From: Alisma plantago-aquatica
Lineage: Eukaryota > Streptophyta > Magnoliopsida > Alismatales > Alismataceae
Direction of reading: 5' to 3'
Length of the DNA: 64,000 nt
Assembly: GCA_963693085.1 (NCBI GenBank)
Contig: OY856409.1
Coordinates: 1,533,404,472 to 1,533,468,471, forward strand
A model generated the notes under the pieces. It saw nothing but the letters and a program-made list of their open reading frames with translations. It had not been told where the DNA came from and searched no databases. Shown here in pieces: positions 22,263-34,917 of the stretch; position 1 is the first letter of the stretch; each line of letters starts with the position of its first letter. Made by a program: the position numbers and the translations under genes.

Positions 22263-22592
22263 TATTTGATAGAATCCAGAGTAACCATCAAGATAACAGA
22301 AGTATTCTTGGTGAGCCAACCTTTCTAGGACTTGATCAAGGAAGGGCATAAGAAAATGATCTTTTCGAGTTGCCTTGTTTAATTTCCTATAATCTATGCA
22401 CATCCTCCACCCTGTGACTGTTCGAGTGGGGATGAGCTCGTTGTTTTCATTCCGGATAACAGTTATTCCACCTTTCTTCGGGACTACATGTACTGGGCTC
22501 ACCCATGGCGAATCTGATATTGGATAGATTATTCCAGCAGTGAGATGTTTAATGACCTCACGAAGGACCACTTCCTTCATATTTAGGTCCAA
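22258..22592 (-). pseudogene. Ty3/gypsy reverse transcriptase, N-terminal part
   Basis: On the minus strand the blocks LREVIKHLTAGIIYPISDS, WVSPVHVVPKKGG, TGWRMCIDYRKLN, HFLMPFLDQVLERLA, and FCYLDGYSGFYQIPI match fingers and palm of plant gypsy RT, including the Asp of the first catalytic motif (LDGYSG). The frame breaks off at the nested element and resumes at 10495. It is in frame with the protease ORF upstream, separated by one TAA (22599-22601). Confidence 0.9.
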
Positions 22593-22598
22593 TTTCTG

Positions 22599-23513
22599 TT
22601 AATATTCAATAGTAGGTTTGTGATCTTCCATCATAGGGATCTTGTGCATACACAGCGCTTGACTGACCCCAGTGAGGTCACTCATGTTATAACTGATGGC
22701 TTTCTTTCTTTCCCTTAATTCCTTCATAAGTTTATTTTCTTGTTCAATTGTAAGATCGGAATTTATAATCACTGGGAAAACCTTGAGATCATCTGAAAAC
22801 ACGTACTTCAGTCCTTCGGGTAGGGGTTTCATTTCGGGAGCCTCTGGTTTTTCTCTTGTTTCTTCTGTAGTTTCCATAGCTTTGAGTTCTTTTCTAGTGA
22901 CTTCAACGTCTTCTTTAGCAGAGTCGAGAGATTTGATGTAATCCTTTGCTCGTTCGTCGATTGGTTCATCAACCGATTGGTTTGTTAGAGCAATTTCCAA
23001 GGGGTCGTTTGATTCATGATGCTCTTGGGTCAGAAGTGACATTTGCTTAATGCAGTCAATCAAATATACTTCTTCTTGTATACTTGGTCTTCTCATACTT
23101 TCAAAAACTTTGAATTTGAGAGTTTCTTTGCCTAATCTGAGCAGTAATGTACCGACTTCAACATCTATCAGGGCTCTTGCAGTGGCGAGGAACGGACGAC
23201 CAAAAATGAGAGGATATGTAGTGTCTTCTTTTATATCCATAATGACGAAGTCGCATGGAACATATGTGTCCTTGCCTACCTTGATCGGGACATCTTCGAG
23301 GATTCCTAACGAACATTTTATCGAATTGTCTGCGAGTTGTATAGTCATGCCAGTAGGAAGCAATTCTGCAAACCCTAGTCTTTTACACAGACTTAGTGGC
23401 ATAATATAGATGCTTGTACCGAGATCTGCCAAACCTTTCTTGCATGATGAGTCGCCAGTGTGACATGAAATTCCAAAGGATCTCAGGTGCATTAGAATTG
23501 AGCGCATTGTCAT
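22599..23513 (-). pseudogene. Ty3/gypsy aspartic protease region
   Basis: The ADLGTSIYIMPLSLCKRLG block is the retropepsin active-site region. The usual Asp of the D-[LT]-G-A triad is present, and Thr-Ser replaces Ala-Ser. QLADNSIKCSLGILEDVPIK, DFVIMD and PLIFGRPFLATARALIDV follow, as in Athila/Tat proteases. After that comes a Glu/Lys-rich linker to RT. Upstream of about 23500 gag is not found, so the fragment is cut on this side too. Confidence 0.85.
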
Positions 23514-26500
23514 AGGACACTGTTGGCCACTTGTTGATGACCTTAGTCAGTTCAAGGGTGCACGTTGGTATTCACAACTGGAGTTTGAGTTACTCTACTT
23601 ATTGTTTTAACCATCTACTTGCTTAAAATTGCAGTTGTCAATGAGAAAGAATATAAAATATGACAGCCTAATAATCCAAAACACTCATGTAGGGTTGTTT
23701 GACTATATCTAAAGCACAACTATGACCTCTTATATGCCAACAATTATCTATCAATAACTTATACTTACCGGGGATTGAGTTAGAACAAATGTTCCTTGAT
23801 CAATGCCTTATGATCTCCCGAGCATGAATACTAATAACCATAATTAATTTTTTGGGAAAACTAGTAATTGGTTTCTATAATATATAGATCTACATGGTAG
23901 AATCCATTTTGACAGATGAATATTGCATGGCCCAATTGATTCCTAAACAAATTATATTTTGTAAGTATAGACTATGTAAAATCTATCCATAATCATGGGA
24001 AACTTCATTAACCTCAACCAATGATATTCCCTTAAATGTGATACTCTGGGAGCACCTATTCAAGTGCAATATGTCTATCAGGTTATGTCTTGTGTGTTCT
24101 AAGATGGTGTATTTTCATTGAAATAGAAGCATCAAATGACTTGTAGATTACATTGAATTTAGAATTACAGTAGACAACCTATCAATCATGTATAAGTTGG
24201 ACGAATAATCACACTACATCTTGAACATATATTGCATTTGAAATAAAGTTCTAAGTGCACATATACTACCGTTGCTGAAATAAAGAGTGGTTAATCACAT
24301 ACATTGACAACAACCATCTAGTTAAGCTCAAGTTCACATCATTGGTTTATAAAATAGTTGATATGCAGAAAATCTTGTTTTCTCCTAGTTGATGTGGATG
24401 GAAAATATAGGAGGGGAGGAGAAGGAAAAATGTTACACTTCTCATTATGAATCATAGGTGGACCATGAGAACCATATTTAACTATGATCATTTTGAAGAG
24501 AATCATCTGGCCATATCAATTCTAATAAAGCATTACGTGTACCTCTACAAGTATATATATTTTCATAAACACATCAATATACTAAAAGAACAACAACACA
24601 ATGAACACCTAGGATGGGGCCATCTGATGTGCACTTCTAATAAACTTATTATTAGACTGAGGTTACCTCAAAACTTGTTTAATCTTCATGAGATCTTATC
24701 ATGTGTGTGGAATCAAGCTTCGATGCCTACGATTCTATAGTAGGGAAAAATATTATATCCAATTACCTGGTTCTTGGTATGTCCATCTATGAAACTATAA
24801 AATATTTGTAGAGGCTCCTCTTTATACTAGAATACTTGAAATAAAATGACTATAAATAGTCTTGTAATATATGAAAACTATGGCTTAAATATTATATGGA
24901 TAAAAGAATGACTATAACAATATTGATTGAGATGAATATCTTTCTACTAAGAAATAATATAACCACTGACAATGTAAATTTGAAAATTATAATAAACATC
25001 GAAATCATGGTTGATTAGGAATAAATAAATACATAATAACTTTTTTTAAATTTTCAAACACAATTTACTAAAGTGATACATATCCTCATTACTAAGAAGA
25101 TCACCACATGACTAGAATTCACACTCTCATTCTTCATTAGATTTGAGGACACTAACCAATTGAAAAATGAGAATGAGTAGGTGTATGTTACAATGTTACC
25201 CTATGAATGCTCTAGTAATGGGAATTCTAGATTCATCAAAAAGGTGATATCCGATGCACAATTTCCTAATCATTATATCTCACCACTTGTACGAAACCTA
25301 GTCTATAGTAAGTCAACCTCATTTGTAGATAATGAATAGCACTGTAAATTTTAGCTCAAAGAAACTATTATAGAGAATCAAAACATATATCTTGATCATA
25401 CATAGTTTACCTTGCTTCATCTCAACTAGAATAAAAATAATGAACCACCAAAACATGTGTCCAAGAGTTGATTTTGTCCATGATGAGGAACCCCATATAG
25501 ATATTGATTCCACATGAACAACTAAATCATGGATATAGAGTGACATCTTCAATATCTCTTGACCAAGTGTGACATAAATCCTCATACAATTTTTTCTCTA
25601 AATAAGATCACTTAGCTACGTACGGAACTTGTTGTCATAAACAAAGCATATAAACACTAAAGGAAAGACCAAGATAGAGTTAAAAAATTGACCAGTTTTG
25701 CTCTTTTGGTCAAATCACCCAAACTCAAGTAGATACATTGAGGAGCTTGCTTACAAAACAAAAATTCGTTATTGCATCCTAGTGTGTAGGGCACAAGGAA
25801 GCCTAGTGCTTCCTAACCTTTATAATTAAAACTCAACCAAAATTATCCTCTTACCCAGACACCATCCTTACAAATTTGAACCTCATCAAAACCACTGCTT
25901 ACTATTATATGGATGGTTATGTATTTATCTCATAATGCTTGTTATAAGTAATGAAAATATGTTGGAATCTGGTCTAAGAAGCAACATATTATCAGTGCCT
26001 TTATGCATCAAACTTGCAGTTCCTTTGTTCATATTCTAATTCCACACACACATGATAATCATGTAGGATCCTTGAATTTGGTGTAGGGTAATTGGGAGTG
26101 GACTCATGCTTAGAGATATGTGTCCTTGTCTTGATAACTATACATATAGATTTGGTGTGCACAACATCCAGTAGTTTGTTATGATTTGCCTCGTTGGATG
26201 AAACCTCATAATGGTATATGAAGTGAATAGCTTACAGAGGCTCATGCAATAATTCATTATGGCATCTTCCTATTACTATATATAATTTTTGGTTTTTTCA
26301 AATGTCAAAAATGAATGTGTTCAAGTGGTAATCTGCCATATGAATTAAATAGCTTATAGAGGCTCATAGCAATGATTTGTTACATATTCCTTCCAATTTT
26401 TGGGAAAATGCCTAATACATGTATTTTCATGTGATGTTTTGGATCTTTAAACTATCTTGGTGGAACATTTCATTTTGATTTTTGGTTCAAGTTTTCATTC

Positions 26501-28504
26501 ATCTTTGTACTTTTTTTATATGAGAAATTTTACTTTGATTTTAACTCTAGGCATATGCAGATGTTCTATATTTTGCAAGACTTGGACACATATGCTATCT
26601 TTGTAGATAAAGTAGTAATACATTAGGGGATGACTACTGTGGATAATTTAAACTCACCTTCTCAATTGATAGCATTGAAGTTACACGCAAAGTGGTGATG
26701 TAAGAAATTCTCTTAATTTCTCTTTTTGAATTTAAGTGGTCAATTACAAACTTATTACTTAAACAAGAAATCACCTACATAAAATTATACATGGTCAAGA
26801 GTAGGTGAAGTACGTTTTCTAAGCAGGAGGTAACTTTCATGTTGATTCAACAATAAAAACATGTTTTTGTATAATCTTTAACTTACAAATTTCCAAGATG
26901 TCCTACTCAGTGTAGCAATGCCACAGTTCTTGCATATTGGTATTTGTCACAACTGCAACTAGTAAATGTTGTGTCATTATTGTGGAGGTAGGTTTAGAAC
27001 AAAAGCCATTGTATTTTGTCATGTCATGTAGATCACTCAAATACATGATTTGAATAAGAACATGCAAAGACATAGTGTCAGTCATTATCTAAAAGCACAT
27101 TCATTATCCAAATGAGGAAACATGGTTCTCATTCAACCAGCTGGCATAGAGAAAAAATAATCTCTATGTACTAATTTTCATCAGCTCCTTCTAGTTAGAC
27201 AAATTAGCTGACCCTATATTCCATAAATTACTAAAAAAATTCAAACCTCATTATTGAGGCCTTGGTGAACAAGCAACACATAGCCAAAATATAAAATGAA
27301 GGAAATTATATAGGAGAACCAATGCTCTAACACACTATCATCACGTAAAGAAAGTTAGACACAACCTCAGAATGAGTGAAACCTCTAGTATTACATATGG
27401 GACAACTTAGTGAGCTAGCTATTCCATGACGAGGAAGAAAACTAAATATCAAATTTAGTTTTTCGAGCTGCTGCTGGGATATTTGGAAAGCAAGAAATAA
27501 CGTGTTTGATAATTTCCCACACCTCCCCCACTAGACACGATAACAAGACACATGCTTATTTTTATTTAAATAAGGTTTTCATTGCATGGAAAACTAACAC
27601 TATCACCACTGAGTTAAATGAATAAGACTTGTGCATGGTGTGCACCACCAAAAGAGTACATGACAATCAATGTGGAAGTTGTTGTGTGTATGAATTTCTA
27701 CCATATCTATTGTGATAAAGAACTCTACACGTGATTGGTACGGATGATGTGAAAGAAAAATCAAGGTGGAATCAATTCATAAAGAAGAACTGAAGTTGTT
27801 GATATGGCTCTGAGCTTAAACTATTCACTGGGTCACATGGAGATAGTCACTAAGATAGAAAATAGTACAGTCAATGATATAATACAAGTGTATCAAGCAT
27901 CCTAAGTTCCAAGAAAGAGGTCCACTGAAGACTACTACTCCAACTATAGGGAAGTCAACTTCCCAAATACCAACCACATTGCAAATTATATTGTTGAATC
28001 AAAATCCTGGGGAGGAAAGGCTCTACATGCATCCTTCTCTTGAACTTACTTGTCACTCTATCTTGTGGAAGTGTGAAGGGTAGACATGTAGGTTCTGCCA
28101 AAGTAGGGTGCATGTTTACCGTGTCGGCTTTTAGGTTAGACTTAACTAGTGATTCTTAGAGTGTCTAAGCCCAGAGGCTAGGAATGTTCATGGCAAGGTG
28201 TTGTGCATGTTCATTCATTAAGAGTTGTATATGATGCAATTGGCAAAAGTTGCCTACCTGGAAGATCTAAGTTGTGGGTGACAGCCCTAGCTGGTCCATG
28301 AATTAGAGGATTTCAGGATCTTGCCCACTAGAAGGTTGTATGCTCCAATCTTATGAATTGATGGTGAGGTCTATCAATTTGAAGTAAAATAATGGGAGCG
28401 ATAATTAATTAAAGGCCTAATTATATCGTCAACTTTTCAAATCAATCAAATAAGTCAAAAATGAGTTTTGGACTAAAAATGCATATTTTCCTTTTGTAGT
28501 ACAA
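23514..28504. other. 5 kb without recognisable gene
   Basis: This is AT-rich DNA with only short, low-information frames. A degenerate 120-bp-spaced duplication (26217-26260 and 26336-26381) shares AATAGCTTAYAGAGGCTCAT. The 5' LTR expected for the copia element starting at 28505 was sought here, by its TG start, MPT-type LTR sequence and iMet primer site, and was not found. Confidence 0.5.
26217..26381. repeat. short spaced direct repeat
   Basis: About 45 bases around AATAGCTTAYAGAGGCTCAT occur twice, roughly 120 bases apart, with several differences. No function is suggested. Confidence 0.6.
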
Positions 28505-30115
28505 ATGACAACAAACAACAATCACTTTTCTTTGCGATCTTTACTTGAAAATGACAAGATGAATGGGACAAACTTCCATGACTAGTATAGGACATTGAGA
28601 ATTGTTCTCACTCAAGAGCGAAAGCTTTATGTCCTGGATACTCCAATTCCAGAGGAACCTGCTCCTAATGCAGCAAAGGCAGAAAGGGATGCTTACAAGA
28701 AGCATTCTGATGATGCCATTGATGCACAGTGCCTGATGTTGTGCTCTATGAACCACGAGTTGGAGAGACAGCATGAGAACATGGGTGTCATTGAGATGAT
28801 TCAGCATGTCAGGAACATGTATGAAGATCAGGGATGACAAGAGAGATATGATGTCTCAAGGGCACTGTTCAAGTGCATCATGATAGAAGGAGATCCAGTT
28901 AGTCCTCACACACTCAAGCTGATTGGGTAAGTGGAGAACCTGACAAGCTTGGGATTTCCACTGAGCAAGAGTTGGCTACTGACGTGATATTGCAATCATT
29001 GCCAGAATCCTACAGTCAGTTTGTGATGAACTACAACATGAACAACTTTGATAGGCCACTGTCAGAGTTGGTGGGCATGTTGAGGACAACCGAGACACAG
29101 ATGAAGAAGGACAAGCCTAAGTCTATGATGGTGATCACGAGCAAGAAAGGAAAATCCAAGTGCAAGGGAAAGGGAAAAGCTAAGAAAAGTTCTGATGCTA
29201 GCCAGGAGCCCAAGTCATCTTCAACTCTCAAAGCCAAGGGAGGCGTGACCAAGAAAGACAATTTCCACCATTGTTCAGGTAATCGGTCCACACGGTCGCA
29301 TATACTCCCGCATATACCTATTCATTCACCGTACCGCACCACATATTACTAATTGGACCACTAAGCGGTCATGGGCCGCATATACTCCCGCTTGGCCGAT
29401 TAAGCGGCCGATTAAACTCCTCTTTTCAAAAATCCCACAACTAATGTTCACGCATTTCGTACATACATGCATATATATACAAAAATTTCATTATCTATAT
29501 AAATTGAGATATAGTCATTGAATTATATGTATACATTGTAATACATATAAAAATTTTCCACACGCATTTGTACATTTATTTGAATACCATTTGATATATT
29601 AACATCTATAGATACGTATACAATATACCTAAATATACAATGACATATTTATGCATGTATATATACATTTTGATTTATTCACATTTATACACACTCTACA
29701 TATATTTGTATATCGATTTACCTACATTTTAGTATTTGTACATATATTACAAACACATTCTATATATAGACATATATACATATATAAGCATATCATACAT
29801 CATACACGCAAATTAATATGTTTATAAGTAAATAGATGTATGTGCCTACTCTATATATTTAAATTTATGATCTCGTTATATTATTTTATATATAATTATT
29901 TATTGAAATAAAAAAATTGAAAACCGCATATACTCCCGTATATACTCCCGTATACCGCATATACTCTGTCCAGTATCCTCTCCGCCCATACACCGCATAC
30001 TGCTTTCCTGAACCATGATTGCCACTATTTTCAAAAGCTAGGACATTGGAAAAGGAATTGTCCTCTCTATCTAGAAGAACAAAAGAAGAAGGAGGCGACA
30101 AACGTCTCTACTTAA
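28505..30115 (+). pseudogene. gag: Ty1/copia gag, split by an insertion
   Basis: ATG 28505 opens a frame with the copia gag start (NNNHFSLRSLLENDKMNGTN). TAG at 28583 precedes RTLRIVLTQERKLYVLDTP, then a TGA at 28838. The UBN2-type gag continues (RALFKCIMIEGDPVSPHTLK, then LQSLPESYSQFVMNYNMN and ELVGMLRTTETQM) after frame damage near 28930-28970. A Lys-rich basic stretch precedes the zinc knuckle, which is cut by a 740-bp insertion at 29278-30017. Beyond it KLGHWKRNCPLYLEEQKKK completes the knuckle. The family is certain; the gene is not functional. Confidence 0.88.
29278..30017. mobile_element. 740-bp AT-rich insertion in the copia zinc knuckle
   Basis: It is flanked by an imperfect direct repeat of 16-17 bases (29261-29277 and 30018-30033: ATTKCCACYATTKTTCA with one gap), which looks like a long target duplication. 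Its ends carry short inverted similarity (GTTCAGG and CCTGAAC). The body is very AT-rich with repeated CATATACTCCCG near both ends. No coding sequence or poly-A tail was seen. A SINE/LINE-like or other non-autonomous insertion is possible; the family is unknown. Confidence 0.55.
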
Positions 30116-31349
30116 AGGTGTCATGAAAGTAAACTTGTAACACTTTTGAGGTATATGATACCAAGATGTAAAGTGTAAATCATTCAATAAATGGGGCAAG
30201 TTTTGCCGCCATAGATAGGAGTACTTTATTTTATTTTCAGCCTAAAAGGCATGTAATACAGTTATGAACTGCTATTTCATATTTTCCAATAGATAGAAAC
30301 ACTTTAATTTTGCATATTGTATGACAATGATGGCAACCAATAAAGAGATGTTTCAATTTCTAAAGATATGATCTTGGTGGGAATGCCTTGTTTATCTTGT
30401 GGTATTTGATATGCATAAGATAAACTGATACCTAAAACTTATAGATAACTCAAACAATCAAATTATCATCAATCATGAGAAATTCATTTCTAGTTTCCAT
30501 GTGATGGATAAATCTGGACTCTTTTGGTTAGAGAACCAGTAAGAGACATGAATATCACGGACATGATTAATCAATCTTCACTAAAGATAGTGGGAGAATG
30601 ATTATCCTGTTAGGTATGATACATGTGATGTATTTACATACCTATTGGAACAAATGCTAATACTTCAAATGGTGTTTAGAGAAATACCAATATGAATATC
30701 TTGAAGTGTTCAAGATTATCATAGATGAAGTGCAAATTTGGTAAAGTGTTAATTCTTGATGAGATCACTGATTGAAATACTTGGACCAAATGTTTGAGAT
30801 CCTTATGAGTGATTATGATAGTGTATCATAGTGAACTCATGATTAAGGCATGGTGATGTCTAAATTAAGAAGGAATCATACTCTAAGGAGTTAGAGAATG
30901 ATTGTCAAATAACTAGATTCTTATTAATAAAAGAATACCCCACACTAATAAAGGACATGAAGAATCACAAGGAGTTGTAAGTTCCTATATCCTTGACGGA
31001 CACACCTCGTTTATCTATGTGATGAGTTGTTCATGTGATGAGTCAACTATCTAGATGAATATGAGGAACCGAATTTTGAGTTATAGTTTATGACCATTAC
31101 ATCCTAAATGACATCCATGTGAACCATAAGGTATGACCTTGATGGTAGCACCCATTGGATGAAATCCATAAGTGCAAATGAATCTTTAGTGTTAAGACGC
31201 ATGGATAACATTTTGAGAAGGATGATGCTTGTTGATTGCATCTTAATGACTAAGACATTCGGCATATGGATACTAAAAACACATTCCTATGAGGAATAAA
31301 ACAAGGATGTGTACGTGACACAACCTATAAGGTTTATGAATCCACTAAT

Positions 31350-32480
31350 GCAAATGAATTCTATAAGTTATAATGGACTAATCAATGTGATTGATTGAGT
31401 ACAAGAAACTCAGAATTGGATCTTTACTTTGATGATATAGTCAAAGGGTTTGACTGATATGTCAAAGATAATGAAGGGATCTGTGATTTAGTGGGACTGT
31501 GTTCACATTCCACATGTTGATGTGAAATGGAAATGTTCTAGAATAGAAATTCAAAAGTGGAAATAATCTTTAAGGAAGATAGAGATGTTTCCTATGTGAT
31601 AGGAATAGAGATCTATAGAGATAGTTCTTGAAAACCTCTTGACCTGAAAAGAGAAAGCATACATTGGCAATATGTACTGAAGGGTTTAGTATGCACAGAT
31701 TCATTGGGAGAAAACTTGTACATGTTACATGGAGTTAGTATCCAAGGCCAAGTGTCCAATTCTTATGAAGAATGGAAACACGAAGAATAGATATGGATCT
31801 ATCATTTATGTCATTATCCCATTATCTTGTATGTATCGACATGGAAAGAACAAAATGCATTCATCATCTTATATGTAGGACATGGCAGTATGATGTTCTC
31901 ATGTTGATAACTCGTATGTGAGACATGACGAGTGGATGTCTGTCTACTTCCAGTAAGGGTTACTGGAATACCATGAGAACTTGATAAGTACTTGAGAAGT
32001 ACTAGTTCTATGGAGATAAGGAAGAGTTCGATGTAAAGAGTTACCTTGATGCGAACTTCCGAACAAGATAGAAAATTAATCGCAAAATATATATAGGATA
32101 TATAAAAGTGAAAGTTTGTTGATAATTGGAAGTGTTACAATAAAACCATTTAAAATGAAATGTCAAGTATCCATATGTTAGAGAACAACAGTTGATACTA
32201 TATGGATCTGGAAGTTCATGAGATGAACTTATAGATATTCCGGTCATTGATGACAAGTATGGAATCCTTGATCATGCAATGTGGCTAAAGGTTAGCAAAG
32301 GAATACTGGATCGCATATTATGGTAGCTCCATCTCATATGTGTGACGTACAATGAAGAGATGTGAGACATGCAATTAATACTTACTTTGGCAAGGTGTTG
32401 CCATAACTCACTCTATTGGCACAAGAGCACAGTAACAGGTGGGACATGTTTGAAGATCACTATGAATATGATTCAAGGGT
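31350..32480 (+). pseudogene. Ty1/copia RT and RNase H remnants
   Basis: Short pieces in shifting frames match the copia pol end. LDLYFDDIVKGFD (around 31420) fits the block after the SIYGLKQA motif, SYVIGIEIYRD (around 31590) fits the conserved LGIKIYRD block, and later stretches follow the order expected for the RT end and RNase H. Stops and frameshifts are too many to define a gene. The call rests on order and a few short blocks. Confidence 0.5.
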
Positions 32481-33689
32481 GATTGGCTCGCAGTGCAAGT
32501 GGGAGTCTATTGGTATGTATGCCCTAAGAGCCAATCATGGGATGATTGGTGGGATACATTAAGATTGATTTGATAAACATCAAAGGCAAGATTCCAATTC
32601 TTTCTGGTTCAGTCATATGAGATAGTGATAGAACATATTGAATGTCTAGAGAATGACAGTACTCAATGGCATATGCTTTCAGGTTAAGGACTTAAACGAT
32701 GAGATCATACATATGCTAAGAGTTTGTACATTCTCATTATGTCCCTAGTCGGATGTCATTGTGGAAGGTAGATAGACATCAATGACACACAAGACTAGAT
32801 TGTCGTGTTGGTTGATCACAGAATCTCATTAGTCATGATATAGAGATATCAAACCAAACACATAGGGACTTGTTAGAGAACAAGTGTACCGGACAGACCC
32901 ACCGTGAGTTTGACACATGGAACCATGACATGGTAGTCACAATCAGTACTCACAGTGATGGTGGTGAGTGTGATTCTTTGACCTGAAATCACTACACTCA
33001 ACACATGTCATTGGGCACACTTTGACATCATCAAACACAATCCTGAAACATGGGTTGTTATAAAGGTGATGATTGGGTGGCTTTGACACATGGGGCTTTT
33101 GAGGGGTGAGTGATACATATGGGATTTGTCCCTCCTGAGGGAGTATGATATCCATGTCCACTTGATGAGTAGGATTGAGAAAGGCGTGCACGCATGTGTG
33201 AATCAGTATGTGATACTGATGTCATAACATATCTCTTCCAATCTACTCTGAGATTAAGAAAGTGAATGAACGTTGACAGGATGATTGTTCCATGCCTCGA
33301 GTTCATTCGGGATATCAGTGACAAAAGAATTATACATTCACTATAACACCATTCACGGATTGTAGGATTGAAAGTTGTTCTCCAACTTTCTATTTCACTT
33401 GGGTAGCACTGATGTGTGACTAGGCACCGCTCTTTGATTGTGAAGTCATAAGTGTTATGGATTTTCACTGCAAATGTGAAATGGACCTACAGGGTCACAC
33501 ACATAGGATTTAACCTGGAAGAGGAGTTTTATCCACAAAAAATGTTTAGATTGATTACTAAAGGAGTTTAGTAGTTCAATTAAATACTCAATCAATTGAT
33601 AGCTCAGTATCATAATGTTCAAGGTGTTGGACTGATTGATTAGAGTATCAGATTGATTGAAACTGCAATTGACTATTTCTACACAATTT

Positions 33690-34090
33690 GCACTTCCAAC
33701 CGATCGGCTCATGTGATGAACTGATCGACTGAGCTTGGTGAACCGATCGGCTCAGGTGGTGAGTCAATTGGCTCATGGATAGGGTGAAACGATCGGTTCA
33801 AGTGTTGAAATGATCGGTTCAACTGGTCCAACCGAGCAAGTTGGGAAAGTCAGGTTGGTGATAAATTTATTTTCATTTGACTTACCCAATTTGATTGGAA
33901 CAAGGATTGGTATTTGGTACCAATTCGAAAAAAAGAGGAAAGGTCAATCGGGAATTGATCAGTACCAAGAACCGACCAGTTCAGAAGTGGATCGACCATT
34001 TTATGGGTCTCAACCAATCGGTTGAGGTGTCAACCGACTGGCTCCGGTCCCCAACCGACCGTTTCAGAAATGAAACGATCAGTTCAAGTT
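33690..34090. repeat. CGATCGGTTCA sub-repeats in the copia LTR
   Basis: At least ten variants of CCGATCGGCTCA, CGATCGGTTCA and CAACCGACTGGCTC occur at irregular 20-40 base spacing just upstream of the TATA-like box. The core CGATCG is palindromic. This looks like an expanded enhancer-type sub-repeat of the LTR. Confidence 0.7.
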
Positions 34091-34186
34091 ACACAGTTGG
34101 TTGTTTTTGTTGAAAATCTCGAACCCTTCTACTCCTGCTTTAGTCCCGCATTTCCCAGGATAGAGAACCCTGTCCCATGACCCTCC

Positions 34187-34196
34187 TATATATAGG
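34187..34196 (+). promoter_or_regulatory. TATA-like box in the copia LTR
   Basis: CTATATATAG within CCTCCTATATATAGGGGTAT lies about 100 bases after the sub-repeats, where an LTR promoter would be expected. The call is on sequence only. Confidence 0.45.
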
Positions 34197-34759
34197 GGTA
34201 TTGGGGGCTTCTCAAAGAACAAATCAGTGCAACCATTTGCTCTGTAAAGTTGTCGTTCTCTCTGGTTTTGGTAACCGAGAGAGCCCAAGCAAGTGCTACC
34301 CGATAAGGGAGGCACAACAAGGGAAAGACAATTGCCAAAAGTGACTGGTGGCAGGAGAGTGTGTCAGTGACTAGTACGCTGATAGGAGGGTGTGACGCCT
34401 TCCAATCCCTTGTGAGACAAGGATATTGGAGTTCTAGGTGGTCTGTGTGGACTACTTCATAGGCAAGAGATTTCTACCGCTCGGAGGACAACTGTCAATC
34501 CTGACAGTCCCGGCGAGACCAAGAGTCGTTAGTCCCGGTGCGACCAGGAGCTGCACAAACACCGTCTAATACCGTAGGTGAAGACCATGCAAGCCATGAG
34601 GTATTGTCACCGAGCAAGCCTTGGGACAAGGTATGATTCCACAAACCATCCTTTCCTATTGTATAGACGTTGACACATTTCCTTGTTCTAGGTTTGGGAG
34701 GAGAACTTTGTTTTTGTTTCCGCTGCCTTCTCTACCTCCCCTAAAACCCAACAATTATT

Positions 34760-34917
34760 TGTGGTCAAATTAAATTTGTAGTCAAATTTGTAGTTATTGT
34801 TAGTAACTATATTTGATTTACTTATATTTTTATAATTAGTAAGGGAAAGTAGTTTTAAATACATACACAATACATGTAGTTAGAGAAATTGTAGCTAAAT
34901 CATATTTTTTTGTAGTG
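34760..34917 (-). mobile_element. CACTA-like terminus next to the copia LTR
   Basis: Read on the minus strand, the end is CACTACAAAAAAATATG (34917 downward), a typical CACTA terminal repeat. It is followed by several TTTGTAGT/ATTGTAGCTAAAT sub-terminal repeats. The partner end and transposase were not found. The copia element appears to lie inside or beside this transposon. Confidence 0.45.

Larger units (their letters stand above)
28505..34753 (+). mobile_element. decayed Ty1/copia retrotransposon lacking its 5' LTR
   Basis: In order on the plus strand are gag with an interrupted zinc knuckle (28505-30115), badly decayed pol with recognisable RT/RNase H pieces (31350-32480), a purine-rich AAGTGGGAGTC stretch and a 2.25-kb 3' LTR (32508-34753). 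No 5' LTR or primer site was found upstream. Integrase motifs were not recognised between 30115 and 31350. The element is dead and probably the oldest here. Confidence 0.75.
32508..34753 (+). repeat. 3' LTR of the copia element
   Basis: It starts TATTGGTATGTATGCCCTAA (TGTTGG expected, one base changed) after AAGTGGGAGTC and ends CCCTAAAACCCAACA, giving the usual copia TGTTGG...CCAACA terminal repeats. It carries a repeated ACCGATCGGTTCA-type motif (33690-34090) and a TATA-like box near 34187. It is 2,246 bp. Confidence 0.72.

Noticed and set aside
33058..33468. 136-codon minus-strand frame in the copia LTR
   Set aside because: It lies wholly inside a non-coding LTR and has no recognisable domain.
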